Assembly: GCF_964059035.1 (NCBI RefSeq)
Contig: NZ_OZ060380.1
Location: 394,469 to 458,468 of the forward strand
Source of the DNA: Buchnera aphidicola (Periphyllus testudinaceus)
GTDB lineage: Bacteria; Pseudomonadota; Gammaproteobacteria; Enterobacterales; Enterobacteriaceae
Length of the DNA: 64,000 nt
Direction: 5' to 3'
Position 1 is the stretch's first letter, and every line of letters starts with the position of its first letter. This document shows positions 26,583-36,205 of the stretch, one piece after another. The notes under the pieces were generated by a model that saw nothing but the letters and a program-made list of their open reading frames with translations, was not told where the DNA came from and searched no databases. The position numbers and the translations under genes are program-made.

Positions 26583-27551
26583 ATGAAAAAAAAAATTTTT
26601 TGCGTTGCTCCTATGTTTAAATATACAGATAGACATTGTAGATACTTTCATAGATTATTAACAAAAAATGCATTTTTATATACTGAAATGATTTCCACTC
26701 AAAATATCCTAAATAAAAAATTTAAATTATTTAAAAATAAAGATAAAAAAAAAAAAGTTTCTTTACAAATTATTGGAAATAATCCAGAAAATTTAGCAAA
26801 ATGCGCACACATAGCATATAAAAAAAAATATAACGAAATTAATATAAATATCGGTTGCCCATCACCTTATATGACAAAAAATAATTTAGGAGTTTCTTTA
26901 ATGAAACACACTAAAATTATTACTCAAGCATTAAATAAAATTTATAATTCTTCACCTATTCCAATTAGTATTAAAACAAGAACAGGATTTAATAATAATA
27001 ATACATATAATTTTTTAAAAGATTTCATTCATGAAACATCACATAATAAATTATGCAAAATTTTTATTATTCATGCAAGAAACGCTATTCTAAATAAAAA
27101 TTTTAGTACAAAAAAAAATAGAACAATACCTTCACTAAAATATAAATATGTATATAAATTAAAAAAAGATTTTCCTCACTTAAAATTTATTATCAATGGA
27201 GGAATAAATACAATTTTAGAAATAAAAAAACATTTTAAAAAAGTTGATGGAGTTATGATGGGAAGAGGAATTTATAAAAATCCATTTCTTTTAAATAAAA
27301 TTGATTTTAAAATATTTCATGAAAAAAAAAAAAAAAGAAAAGAAATAATTAAAAAAATGTCAATATATATTGAAAAAGAAATACAAAAAAAAACATCAAT
27401 AAAATCAATAATTCGTCATATGAACGGAATATTTTATAATAAAAAAGGATCGAAAAAATGGAAAAATAAACTAAATAATATAAATAAAAAAAATAAAATA
27501 ATAAATATAAAAAAACATTTCAAAAAAATATATTTCTCATGCAAAAATTAA
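26583..27551 (+). CDS. dusA: tRNA-dihydrouridine synthase A
   Basis: A 322-residue FMN-dependent Dus enzyme (E. coli DusA 330) reducing uridine in the tRNA D loop. FCVAPMFKYTDRHCRYFHRLL gives the N-terminal FMN loop, NININIGCPSPYM carries the catalytic cysteine, and VMMGRGIYKNPFLL the phosphate-binding end. Assigned to DusA rather than DusB/C by N-terminal sequence and by lying just upstream of dnaB, as in E. coli. The C-terminus is highly lysine-rich and includes a 14-A run (27322-27335). Confidence 0.92.
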   Translation: MKKKIFCVAPMFKYTDRHCRYFHRLLTKNAFLYTEMISTQNILNKKFKLFKNKDKKKKVSLQIIGNNPENLAKCAHIAYKKKYNEININIGCPSPYMTKNNLGVSLMKHTKIITQALNKIYNSSPIPISIKTRTGFNNNNTYNFLKDFIHETSHNKLCKIFIIHARNAILNKNFSTKKNRTIPSLKYKYVYKLKKDFPHLKFIINGGINTILEIKKHFKKVDGVMMGRGIYKNPFLLNKIDFKIFHEKKKKRKEIIKKMSIYIEKEIQKKTSIKSIIRHMNGIFYNKKGSKKWKNKLNNINKKNKIINIKKHFKKIYFSCKN

Positions 27552-27586
27552 TTTTTCTTAAAAAATATCTATAGAGACAAAATTTC

Positions 27587-28981
27587 ATGTATATAAAAAA
27601 TCAAAAAAAATATTTATTTAATAATAAAAAAATTCCTCCTTATTCGATAGAAGCAGAAAAATCAGTATTAGGTGGATTAATGTTAAATAATGAAAAATGG
27701 GATGAAATTTTAGAATTAATAACAAATAAAGATTTCTTTAATCCTTCACATAAAATTATATTTAACGAAATGAAAAATTTAATAAATAAAGGAAAACCAA
27801 TAGATTTAATAACATTATCAGAATCATTAAAGAAAAAAAAGAAATTAAAAAAAATTGGAGAATTTTCTTATTTAGCTGAATTATCTAAAAATACTTTTAG
27901 TATCTCAAACATTTTAGAATATTCTAAAATAATTAGAGAACATTCAATAATGAGAAAACTAATTATTACTGCAAATAAAATTGAAAATTTAGGATATTTT
28001 CCAAATGGAAAAAATAGTTCAGAAATATTAAATTATGCAGAATCTATAATATTTAAAATGTCTGAAAAAAAAAGAAAAAATCAAGATGGTCCTAAAAACA
28101 TTGAAGAAATTTTAAATACTACTGTTTCTCAACTAGAAAAACTATTAAAAAACCCAAATAAAAAAATTACAGGAATAGACACAGGATATAAAGATTTAAA
28201 TAAAAAAACTTTTGGATTACAAAAATCAGATTTAATAATAATAGCTTCTCGACCATCTATGGGGAAAACTACTTTTGCAATGAATTTATGTGAAAATGCA
28301 TCTATGATTTATAAAAAACCAATTTTAATTTTTAGTTTAGAAATGCCTAGTGAACAAATAATGATAAAAATGCTATCTTCATTATCAAGAGTTGACCAAA
28401 CAAATATACGTACAGGTCAAATTAGTGATAAAGAATGGTCAAGAATATCTAGTACAATACAAATTTTAATAAAAAAAAAAAATATATATATTGATGATTC
28501 TTCTAACTTAACTCCAAATGAAATTAAATCAAGAGCTCGTCGTATATATAGAGAAAATAATGGTATTAGTTTAATAATGATAGATTATTTACAATTAATG
28601 AACGTTCCATCTTTTTCTGAAAATAGAACTTTAGAAATAGCTGAAATATCAAAAAACTTAAAATCACTTGCTAAAGAACTAAAAGTACCTATTATTGCTT
28701 TATCTCAATTAAATAGATCCTTAGAACAAAGATCAGATAAAAGACCTCTGAATTCTGATTTAAGAGAATCTGGATCAATAGAACAAGATGCAGATTTAAT
28801 TATGTTTATATATAGAGATGAAGTATATAATCAAGATACTACTCTAAAAGGAATAGCTGAAGTAATTATTGGTAAACAAAGAAATGGACCGATAGGAAAA
28901 ATAAATTTAACTTTTAACGGAAATTTTTCTAGATTTGATAATTATGCTGACAACTTATATGATGATTATAGTTCAAAATAA
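27587..28981 (+). CDS. dnaB: Replicative DNA helicase
   Basis: A 464-residue DnaB (E. coli 471). The N-terminal primase-interacting domain begins PPYSIEAEKSVLGGLML; the RecA-like domain carries Walker A ASRPSMGKTTFAMN, IMIDYLQLM (Walker B) and LSQLNRSLEQRSDKRP. It unwinds DNA at the fork as a hexamer. It is 35 bp after dusA and probably cotranscribed. The next gene is yqgE, 96 bp on. Confidence 0.97.
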   Translation: MYIKNQKKYLFNNKKIPPYSIEAEKSVLGGLMLNNEKWDEILELITNKDFFNPSHKIIFNEMKNLINKGKPIDLITLSESLKKKKKLKKIGEFSYLAELSKNTFSISNILEYSKIIREHSIMRKLIITANKIENLGYFPNGKNSSEILNYAESIIFKMSEKKRKNQDGPKNIEEILNTTVSQLEKLLKNPNKKITGIDTGYKDLNKKTFGLQKSDLIIIASRPSMGKTTFAMNLCENASMIYKKPILIFSLEMPSEQIMIKMLSSLSRVDQTNIRTGQISDKEWSRISSTIQILIKKKNIYIDDSSNLTPNEIKSRARRIYRENNGISLIMIDYLQLMNVPSFSENRTLEIAEISKNLKSLAKELKVPIIALSQLNRSLEQRSDKRPLNSDLRESGSIEQDADLIMFIYRDEVYNQDTTLKGIAEVIIGKQRNGPIGKINLTFNGNFSRFDNYADNLYDDYSSK

Positions 28982-29077
28982 ACATTTAAAATTTTTATAA
29001 AATTAAAATTTTAATATTAATTCAATTAATTTTTTTATTACGTATTTATTATGTAATAAAATCCATATAAAAAATTT

Positions 29078-29653
29078 ATGAAAATAAAAAATTTTAGAAA
29101 TCATTTATTAATATCTATGCCCAATATAAATAATACAATATTTTTTAAAACAGTAATATATATATATCAAAACGACAAATTTGGAACAAAAGGAATAATT
29201 ATAAATAAAAAAATAAAAAATCTAAAACTAAAAAAAATTTTTGAACAAATAAAAATAAATAAAAAAAATAAAAATTTTTTTAAAAAAAATAAAAAACCAA
29301 TACTATTTGGAGGGCCTTTAGAAAAAAATAAAGGATTTATAATTCACAAATTTAAAAAAAATTTTTTATCAAATATATACTCTTCACCATCAATTTCTAT
29401 TACATTTTCAAAAGACATTTTAAAATATTTAATTAAAAAAAAAAAATATAAAAAAACTTTAATTTCTTTAGGTTATTGTTCATGGGAAAAAAATCAATTA
29501 GAATATGAAATATTAAATAATTATTGGCTATTAACAACTTCTAATAATGAAATTTTATTTCATACTTCTCTAAAAAAAAAATGGAAAAAATCACTAAAAA
29601 AAATAGGAATTACAAATCCCTATAGATTAAATATAGAAACTGGAAATATATAA
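29078..29653 (+). CDS. yqgE: UPF0301 family protein YqgE
   Basis: A 191-residue member of UPF0301 (E. coli YqgE 187). NHLLISMPNINNTIFFKTVIYI at the start, GTKGIIINKKI, LFGGPLEKNKGFIIH and LGYCSWEKNQLEYEI are family landmarks. No function is established. It is placed one base before ruvX, as in E. coli, so translational coupling is likely. In E. coli gshB precedes yqgE; here gshB is gone and dnaB abuts instead. Confidence 0.92.
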   Translation: MKIKNFRNHLLISMPNINNTIFFKTVIYIYQNDKFGTKGIIINKKIKNLKLKKIFEQIKINKKNKNFFKKNKKPILFGGPLEKNKGFIIHKFKKNFLSNIYSSPSISITFSKDILKYLIKKKKYKKTLISLGYCSWEKNQLEYEILNNYWLLTTSNNEILFHTSLKKKWKKSLKKIGITNPYRLNIETGNI

Positions 29654-29654
29654 A

Positions 29655-30077
29655 ATGATAGTTCTATCTTTTGATTTTGGAACAAAAAAAATCGGTATAG
29701 CAATAGGTGAATGCATTACTTATTCTACTCGAATCTTAAAAACAATTTCTAATAAAAAAAACTATATTACAGACATAAAAGAAATTATAAATTATTGGAA
29801 ACCAAAAAAAATAATTGTTGGTTTTCCATTAAATGTTTATGGAAAAAAACAAAAAATCACTAAAAAAGTAGAAAAATTTTCATCTAAATTACTTAAAAAA
29901 TTTAAAATTCCTATTATATTGCACGATGAAAGATTTACTACTATTGAAGCAAAAAATTTATTATTTACAAAAGGAGGAAAAAAAGAACTAACAAAAAATA
30001 AAATTAATTCTACTTCTGCTCAAATTATTTTAAAAAGTTGGTTTTACGAAAAATTTAATGAAAAATATAAAAAATAA
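29655..30077 (+). CDS. ruvX: RuvX/YqgF-family nuclease (third acidic residue changed)
   Basis: A 140-residue RNase H-fold protein (E. coli YqgF 138), linked to 16S rRNA 5'-end processing and to Holliday junction resolution in the literature. LSFDFGTKKIGIA supplies the first Asp (residue 7) and LHDERFTTIEA the Glu (92). The third acidic residue, in the E. coli segment VDSASA, is Asn118 here (INSTSA). The codon is a clear AAT. Either catalysis is impaired or another residue substitutes. It starts one base after yqgE. Confidence 0.93.
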   Translation: MIVLSFDFGTKKIGIAIGECITYSTRILKTISNKKNYITDIKEIINYWKPKKIIVGFPLNVYGKKQKITKKVEKFSSKLLKKFKIPIILHDERFTTIEAKNLLFTKGGKKELTKNKINSTSAQIILKSWFYEKFNEKYKK

Positions 30078-30244
30078 AATAAAAAAAAAATATTAAAAAT
30101 ACTTATAAAAAAAAATAAAAATTAAAAATTTTTATTTAAAAAAATAATTTTATATAAAAAAATTTCTTTACAAAAAAAATATTTAAATAAAACCTTCAAA
30201 AATTAATTATTTTATAAAAATAAAATTATTAAAAGAGAAAATAC

Positions 30245-31378
30245 ATGAAATTGCCAAAATTAAGTTTATATATTCATATTCCTTGGTGTTTAAAAAAATG
30301 TCCATATTGTGATTTTTATTCACAATCTATAAAAAAAAGAATACCAGAAAAAAAATATATAAAAAATCTTATATTAGACTTAGAAAAAGATCTTAAATTT
30401 GCTCAATCTCGAAAAATATATTCGATTTTTATTGGAGGAGGAACGCCTAATCTAATACAACCAAAATATATTAAAATTTTAATAAAAGAAATTAAAAAAA
30501 GAACAATTTTTTCTAAAAACATAGAAATAACACTTGAATCTAATCCAGAATCTATAAATAAAAATTTTTTTTTTAAATATAAATTAGCAGGAATTAATAG
30601 AATATCTTTAGGAATTCAAAGCTTTAATGAAAAAATTTTAAAAAATATTCAACGAAAATACTCATATGAAAATTTAATAAAAAAAATAAAAATTATTAAA
30701 AAAATTAATTTTAAAAATATTAATTTCGATCTAATGTATGGACTCCCAAATCAAAAATTAAAACATATTAAATTTGATATTAATACAGCTATTTCTTTAA
30801 AACCATCACATATATCTTGGTATCAATTATGTATAGAAAAAAATACTCCATTTTACAAAAATACACCAATTTTACCTAAAGAAAATAAAATAAACATAAT
30901 GCAAAAAAATGGAAAAAAAATTCTCAAAAAAAATAAATTTTATCAATATGAAATATCTTCTTATTCAAAAAAAAATAATCAATGTAAACATAACATAAAT
31001 TACTGGAAATATGGAGACTATATAGGAATAGGATGCGGTTCTCATGGAAAAATTACATTATCAAATAAAAAAATAATAAGAACATATAAAAATAAAAACA
31101 TATATGAATTTTTAAATGGAAAACATATAAAAAAAATTTCTTTTATAAATAAAGAAGATAGACTATTAGAATTTTTTATGAACAATTTTAGATTAAACAA
31201 ACCTTGTTCAAGAAAAAACTTTAAAAATTTTACAGGAATTAATGAAAAATATATAAAAAAAGAAATATCGAAAGCTATTCAAAAAAAATATATTATTCAA
31301 AAAAAAAAATACTGGAAAACAACTAAATTAGGAAAATTATTTTTAAACAATTTATTAGAAATATTTATTAAAAAATAA
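30245..31378 (+). CDS. hemW: Radical SAM protein HemW
   Basis: A 377-residue HemW (E. coli 378), a heme chaperone of the radical SAM family, formerly called an oxygen-independent coproporphyrinogen oxidase-like protein. The cluster motif is IPWCLKKCPYCDF near residue 15, followed by IGGGTPN and RISLGIQSFNEK. It needs a 4Fe-4S cluster, linking it to the ISC genes here. It follows ruvX after a 167 bp AT-only gap, so it may have its own promoter. Confidence 0.93.
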   Translation: MKLPKLSLYIHIPWCLKKCPYCDFYSQSIKKRIPEKKYIKNLILDLEKDLKFAQSRKIYSIFIGGGTPNLIQPKYIKILIKEIKKRTIFSKNIEITLESNPESINKNFFFKYKLAGINRISLGIQSFNEKILKNIQRKYSYENLIKKIKIIKKINFKNINFDLMYGLPNQKLKHIKFDINTAISLKPSHISWYQLCIEKNTPFYKNTPILPKENKINIMQKNGKKILKKNKFYQYEISSYSKKNNQCKHNINYWKYGDYIGIGCGSHGKITLSNKKIIRTYKNKNIYEFLNGKHIKKISFINKEDRLLEFFMNNFRLNKPCSRKNFKNFTGINEKYIKKEISKAIQKKYIIQKKKYWKTTKLGKLFLNNLLEIFIKK

Positions 31379-31405
31379 ATAGAAATATATATAAAAAATA
31401 AAAAA

Positions 31406-32089
31406 TTAAAATATTTTTTTATAAATTAAATTATAAATCATTTTTTTTTTTATATTTGCTTTATTTAAAAATCGTGTATAAAATGTATTTTTATTAAAAA
31501 AATAAAAATTCATAATTTTTGACTCATCTTTAAATTGATCTAATTTATTAAATATTTTTTGTATACTTTGAAAATAAGAAAAAGAATCAGTTAAAATATG
31601 AAAAAAACCATTTAAAATTAAATTTTTAGAAATTTTTTTAATAATTTTTTTTTGTATTATTCTTCTTTTATGATGTTTTCTTTTTGGCCACGGATCTGGA
31701 AAAAATATATTAATTCTGTTAAAAAAAATATTTTTAATATTATATTCAAAAAAATTTATTGCATTTCCATAAAATATTTTTACATTATTTAAATTTAAAG
31801 AATAAATATTATTTAAACAAAAACATATTCCAGGAATATATACTTCAATTCCTAAAAAATTTAAATTCTTATACTTTTTAGCACAATTTACTAAAGATTC
31901 TCCAAATCCAAATCCAATTTCTAGAATTATAGGACTTTTATTATTAAAATATTCATCAAGATTTAATTTATTTTTATGTAAATTTATTCCAATAAGAGGC
32001 CAATAAGAATCTATTATATTAAATTTGTTTTTAGTTAATTTTCTATATCTTAATCTAAAAGTTTTTACATTAATATTTTTTTTAATCAT
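31406..32089 (-). CDS. trmB: tRNA (guanine-N7-)-methyltransferase
   Basis: A 227-residue TrmB (E. coli 239) making m7G46 in tRNA. The SAM-binding EIGFGFGESLVN and the signature FFPDPWPKRKHHKRR are clear. The N-terminal extension typical of enterobacteria is shortened. Convergent with hemW (27 bp) and divergent from mutY, matching the E. coli yggH-mutY arrangement. Confidence 0.95.
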   Translation of the reverse strand: MIKKNINVKTFRLRYRKLTKNKFNIIDSYWPLIGINLHKNKLNLDEYFNNKSPIILEIGFGFGESLVNCAKKYKNLNFLGIEVYIPGICFCLNNIYSLNLNNVKIFYGNAINFFEYNIKNIFFNRINIFFPDPWPKRKHHKRRIIQKKIIKKISKNLILNGFFHILTDSFSYFQSIQKIFNKLDQFKDESKIMNFYFFNKNTFYTRFLNKANIKKKMIYNLIYKKIF

Positions 32090-32207
32090 TATAATTATTT
32101 TATATTTTTTATTTAAATTATTATATTTTAAAAATGAAAAAAAAACTATATTTAAAAAAAAAATAAAAAATAATAAATTATAATTTATAAATATATAAGA
32201 AAAAATT

Positions 32208-33239
32208 ATGATCTATAAATTTAATTTTTCTAGAACAATAATAAATTGGTTTCATAAACACGGAAGAAAAAATTTACCATGGCAAATTAAAAAAAATATA
32301 TTTAAAACTTGGATTTCTGAAATTATGTTACAACAAACTCAAGTTAAAACTGTTATTCCTTATTTTAAAAAATTTATAAAAAAATTTCCTAATATAAAAA
32401 AATTATCTAATAGTTCTTTAGATGAAATACTTTTTTTATGGAGCGGATTAGGTTTTTATAATCGTGCCAAAAACATTTATAAAACATCTCAAATAATAAA
32501 AAAAAAATATAATAACATTATTCCAGACAATTTTTATCATTTATTAAAATTTCCAGGAATTGGAAAATCTACTGCTGGAGCTATTTTATCTTTAACTTTT
32601 AATTATTTTTTTCCAATACTTGATGGAAATGTAAAAAGAATTTTAAAAAGATTCTATAATATAAAAAAAAAATATCAATTAGAACAAAAACTATGGAAAA
32701 AAATAAATTTTTTAACACCAATCCATAATTCTCAAAAATTTAATCAATCAATGATGGATTTAGGAAAAATCGTTTGTAAAATTCATCAACCAATATGTAA
32801 AATTTGTCCTTTAAAAAAAAAATGTCTTACATATATAAAAAAAATTGATATTAAAAAAAATAAAAAATCTAAAATAAAAAAAATAAAAAAATGTTGGTTT
32901 ATAATATTAAAATACAAAAATTTATTTTATTTAAAAAAACAAAAATATACTATTTGGAATAATTTATATTATTTTCCTATGTTTTATAAAAAAAAAAAAA
33001 TGCTTAAATGGATAAAAAAAAAAAAAATTAACTTTAAAAATAAAAAAAAATTAAAAAAATTTTTACATCATTTTAGTCATTATTCGTTACTAATAAAAGT
33101 AATTATAATAAAAATAAAAAAAATAAAAAAAATAAAAAATAATAAAATTTGGTTTAATTTTAATAATCCTAAAAAAATAGGAATACCAATAATTGTTAAA
33201 AAAATATTTTTTAAAATATATAAAAAAAATAAAATCTAA
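32208..33239 (+). CDS. mutY: Adenine DNA glycosylase
   Basis: A 343-residue MutY (E. coli 350) removing adenine opposite 8-oxoguanine. WISEIMLQQTQVKTVIPYF includes the catalytic Glu, FPGIGKSTAGAI is the helix-hairpin-helix, and DGNVKRILKR holds the catalytic Asp. The 4Fe-4S ligands are spaced C-x6-C-x2-C-x5-C in the CKIHQPICKICPLKKKC segment. The C-terminal MutT-like domain is very lysine-rich and contains a 13-A run (32988-33000). It precedes yggX, its E. coli neighbour. Confidence 0.95.
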   Translation: MIYKFNFSRTIINWFHKHGRKNLPWQIKKNIFKTWISEIMLQQTQVKTVIPYFKKFIKKFPNIKKLSNSSLDEILFLWSGLGFYNRAKNIYKTSQIIKKKYNNIIPDNFYHLLKFPGIGKSTAGAILSLTFNYFFPILDGNVKRILKRFYNIKKKYQLEQKLWKKINFLTPIHNSQKFNQSMMDLGKIVCKIHQPICKICPLKKKCLTYIKKIDIKKNKKSKIKKIKKCWFIILKYKNLFYLKKQKYTIWNNLYYFPMFYKKKKMLKWIKKKKINFKNKKKLKKFLHHFSHYSLLIKVIIIKIKKIKKIKNNKIWFNFNNPKKIGIPIIVKKIFFKIYKKNKI

Positions 33240-33249
33240 GAAAAATATT

Positions 33250-33489
33250 ATGAAAAAAAAAATATATTGTAATTTTTTTAAAAAAAAAATGAATGGATTA
33301 AATTACCAAGTATACCCTGGAAAACTAGGAAAAAAAATTTATAATAATATATCTAAAAAAGCTTGGAAAAAATGGATAAAAAAACAAACTATACTAATTA
33401 ATGAAAAAAAATTAAGCATGTTAAAAATATCTGATCAAAAAATTATTAAAAAAAAAATGAAAAAATTTTTGTTTCAAAAAAAAATTTAA
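33250..33489 (+). CDS. yggX: Fe(2+)-trafficking protein YggX
   Basis: A 79-residue YggX (E. coli 91), linked to iron trafficking and protection of Fe-S clusters. KIYCNFFKKK carries the conserved Cys, followed by YQVYPGKLGKKIYNNISKKAWK and ILINEKKLSM. An upstream in-frame start inside mutY (33193) is rejected by alignment. The C-terminal tail of about 10 residues is missing. The last 4 bases overlap the convergent sbcB stop codon. Confidence 0.93.
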   Translation: MKKKIYCNFFKKKMNGLNYQVYPGKLGKKIYNNISKKAWKKWIKKQTILINEKKLSMLKISDQKIIKKKMKKFLFQKKI

Positions 33490-34925
33490 AATAAATTATT
33501 TGTTAATATATTTTTTAATTGATTTTTTAAATATTTTAAATACATTAAAACTTTATTTAATAAATATATTTTATTTGAATTACTAAAATATAATTTTTTT
33601 AAAAAATTAATTTTTTCTATATAAATAAAAATTTTTTCTTTATTAAAAAAATTTATTAAATATTTTTTCCATCGATTTTTATCTTTTTCATTCAAAAATA
33701 TTGGAAAATTTCTTGCTTTAAAAAAAAACCAAAGATCTTTAAATCTCTTATCAGAAACTAAGTAATTTTCTTTAAAAATATTTTTATCAATTAATTTTCG
33801 AAAATTTTTAATTTTTTCTTGATCTGTAAAACTAAAAAAATTTTTATATAATTTAAAATCAATGTGTTTATATTTTTTTTTTTTAAAATTAATTTTAGAT
33901 AATTTATTTATTACATCTATGTTAAAAAATTTTTTAAAAAAACATAAATTTTTAAAAAAATTTTCTTGATCTAATTTTAATCTTAAAATATCTTTATTTC
34001 GTAAAGAAACAATAGGAAGTAAAATAGGACATTTATTTAAATAAATAAATCTAATTCCAATAGAAAATAAATATTTTATATCGAAATTTAAAAATTTACT
34101 AAAATTTTTAATAAAATTTTTAAAACAATATTTTTTATCTAAATCCATAGTAATTAAAATATTTTTGTTTTGTGGATGTATAATTAAAGGAATAATTCGA
34201 CCAAAATTATTTTTTTTAGAACCAAAATAACTAGAAATATAAATTAATGGTTTTAAATAATTTTTTTTCACTAATTTTAATAAATTATTTTTTTTTCTTA
34301 TAAAAAATAAAAAATTAAAAAATTTTTTATTATTTTTTTTAATTAATTTTAATAAATTAATAGTTGCATATACATCAGATAAAGCATCATGTGTTTTATA
34401 ATGATGAATTTTATTTATTTTAGTTAAATCTGATAATTTAAACGAAACATAATTTTTTTTATTTTTTGGCCAATTAATTCCTGTAGGACGTAAAGCATAA
34501 AAAGCTCTTATTAAATTTAAAACATCCCATCTCGTATTATTATTTTTCCAATGCCAATTATATGAATTAAAAAAATTTCTATAAAATATATTTCTAGTAA
34601 TTTCATCATCAAAATTAATATTATTATATCCTAAAATACAAGTATTAGGAAAATTTAATATATCATAAATTTTTTTAGAAAAAAATGATTCATTTAATCC
34701 ATATTTTTTAGAATATTGAGGAGTAATTGAATGAACAAGAATCGCTTCTGGATCCGGTAAATAATCAATAGGTGGATAACAATATAATACAATTGGTTTA
34801 GATATTAAATTGAAATTAAAATCTGTTTTAATACAAGCAAATTGTACAGGTTTATCTGATATTGGATTAATTCCAAAAGTTTCGTAATCATAAAACAAAA
34901 AATTTGTAGAAAATTTATTTTTCAT
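33486..34925 (-). CDS. sbcB: Exodeoxyribonuclease I
   Basis: A 479-residue ExoI (E. coli 475), a 3'-5' single-strand DNA exonuclease used in recombination and mismatch repair. The first DEDD motif is FLFYDYETFGINP, the second GYNNINFDDEITRNIFYRNFF and the third HDALSDVYATI. The C-terminal half is diverged and lysine/phenylalanine-rich but in frame. It overlaps yggX tail to tail by 4 bp. Confidence 0.93.
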   Translation of the reverse strand: MKNKFSTNFLFYDYETFGINPISDKPVQFACIKTDFNFNLISKPIVLYCYPPIDYLPDPEAILVHSITPQYSKKYGLNESFFSKKIYDILNFPNTCILGYNNINFDDEITRNIFYRNFFNSYNWHWKNNNTRWDVLNLIRAFYALRPTGINWPKNKKNYVSFKLSDLTKINKIHHYKTHDALSDVYATINLLKLIKKNNKKFFNFLFFIRKKNNLLKLVKKNYLKPLIYISSYFGSKKNNFGRIIPLIIHPQNKNILITMDLDKKYCFKNFIKNFSKFLNFDIKYLFSIGIRFIYLNKCPILLPIVSLRNKDILRLKLDQENFFKNLCFFKKFFNIDVINKLSKINFKKKKYKHIDFKLYKNFFSFTDQEKIKNFRKLIDKNIFKENYLVSDKRFKDLWFFFKARNFPIFLNEKDKNRWKKYLINFFNKEKIFIYIEKINFLKKLYFSNSNKIYLLNKVLMYLKYLKNQLKNILTNNLF

Positions 34926-35198
34926 AATTTATCATTTATAAAAAAAATATTATAAATAATAAAATATATTATATATAAAAAATATTCAAAACATTTTTAA
35001 AAATAAATAATATAAAAATTAAAATATATTTTATATTTTTAAACAAATTATTTTAATAAAACTATTTTTTTAAAATAAAATAAAATTTAATAAAAATATA
35101 ATAATATAATAATGTTAAAAATAATTAAAAAACTAAAAATAAAATAAATTAAAAAAAAAATAAAAAATATTTTTTATGTAAATTATATTTTTTATAAA

Positions 35199-35271
35199 CT
35201 CCTCCGACTGGGCTCGAACCAGTGACATACGGATTAACAGTCCGCCGTTCTACCAACTGAACTACAGAGGA
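35199..35271 (-). tRNA. tRNA-Asn (GTT)
   Basis: A 73-base tRNA on the minus strand. The acceptor TCCTCTG pairs with CGGAGGA (one T-G), the discriminator is G, the anticodon loop CTGTTAA gives GTT, and the body is close to E. coli asnT. No encoded CCA. A TATAAT on the minus strand (35279-35284) lies 7 bases before the tRNA 5' end and may be its -10. The 273 bp between sbcB and this gene hold only AT-rich non-coding sequence. Confidence 0.97.
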
Positions 35272-35419
35272 AAATTAAATTATAACATAATTTTTTTAAA
35301 AAAAAAAATTTATTAAAGATTTATATTAAAAAAATTTTTTATAAAAGATTACTAGATTATTATCTATAATTCTATTATAATTTGTTTTATAAGAAAATAT
35401 TTTTATATTTTTATTTTTT

Positions 35420-35493
35420 GGCCCTTTAGCTCAGTCGGTCAGAGCAGGCGACTCATAATCGCTTGGTCGCTGGTTCAAATCCAGCAAGGGCCA
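35420..35493 (+). tRNA. tRNA-Ile (CAT anticodon, lysidine type)
   Basis: A 74-base tRNA whose anticodon CAT would be read as methionine by eye. The body, however, matches E. coli ileX: GGCCCTT acceptor, GGCGACTCATAATCGCTT anticodon arm, and the T arm GCTGGTTCAAATCCAGC. This is the tRNA-Ile2 that TilS converts to lysidine-34 to read AUA. AUA is a very common codon in this genome, so the tRNA is important here. It diverges from tRNA-Asn. Confidence 0.93.
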
Positions 35494-35661
35494 CAATAAA
35501 ATAAAATTTTAAAATATAAAATTTTTAAAAAAAATTTTATATTTAAATAAAATAATTTATATATTTTTTAAATATATATTTTAAAAAATAAAGTTTTTTA
35601 ATAAAATAAAAAAATTTAAAATTCTATTGAAATAAATATAAAAAAATTTTTTAAAATAATT

Positions 35662-36117
35662 TTAGTTTTTTCCTGTATGACCAAAACCAAAAATTCCTCG
35701 TTCGCTCTTTTCAGAAAAATTTTTTACAACATTAAATGTTACTTTTTTTATAGGAACGAAAACAATTTGAGCAATTCTATCATACGGATTAACACAATAT
35801 AATTTATTACTTCTATTCCATAAAGATACCATAATTTCTCCCTGATAATCTGAATCAATTAATCCAACAGAATTTCCTAATATAATTCCATTTTTATGCC
35901 CTAAACCTGATCTAGGAATTATAAAAGCAGATAAAGTTAAACTATTAATATATATAGAAATTCCTGTAGAAAATAAAAAAGATTCATTTTTTTTAATATT
36001 TATTTTTTTAGAAATACAAGCTCTTAAATCTATTCCTGCTGAACCAGTAGTGGAATATTTTGGAAAAAATTTTTTCTTTTTTAAATTTTTATTTAATATT
36101 TTAATATCAATTTTCAT
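35662..36117 (-). CDS. dut: Deoxyuridine triphosphatase
   Basis: A 151-residue trimeric dUTPase (E. coli 152) producing dUMP for thymidylate synthesis and keeping uracil out of DNA. Motifs in order: GSAGIDLRA, PRSGLGHKNGI, GLIDSDYQGEIMV with the catalytic Asp, YDRIAQIVF and RGIFGFGHTGKN. Complete. It lies apart from rplI by 88 bp. Confidence 0.97.
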   Translation of the reverse strand: MKIDIKILNKNLKKKKFFPKYSTTGSAGIDLRACISKKINIKKNESFLFSTGISIYINSLTLSAFIIPRSGLGHKNGIILGNSVGLIDSDYQGEIMVSLWNRSNKLYCVNPYDRIAQIVFVPIKKVTFNVVKNFSEKSERGIFGFGHTGKN

Positions 36118-36205
36118 TGTAAATATTTTTAAAATTGTTAAAATGTTGGTTTATAATTTTCTATAAATATTTATAAAAAAATATTTAAAGAAAAAAATAA
36201 AAATG

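Noticed and set aside
35420..35493. Call as tRNA-Met because the anticodon is CAT
   Set aside because: Acceptor, D, anticodon and T arms match ileX, not the methionine tRNAs.
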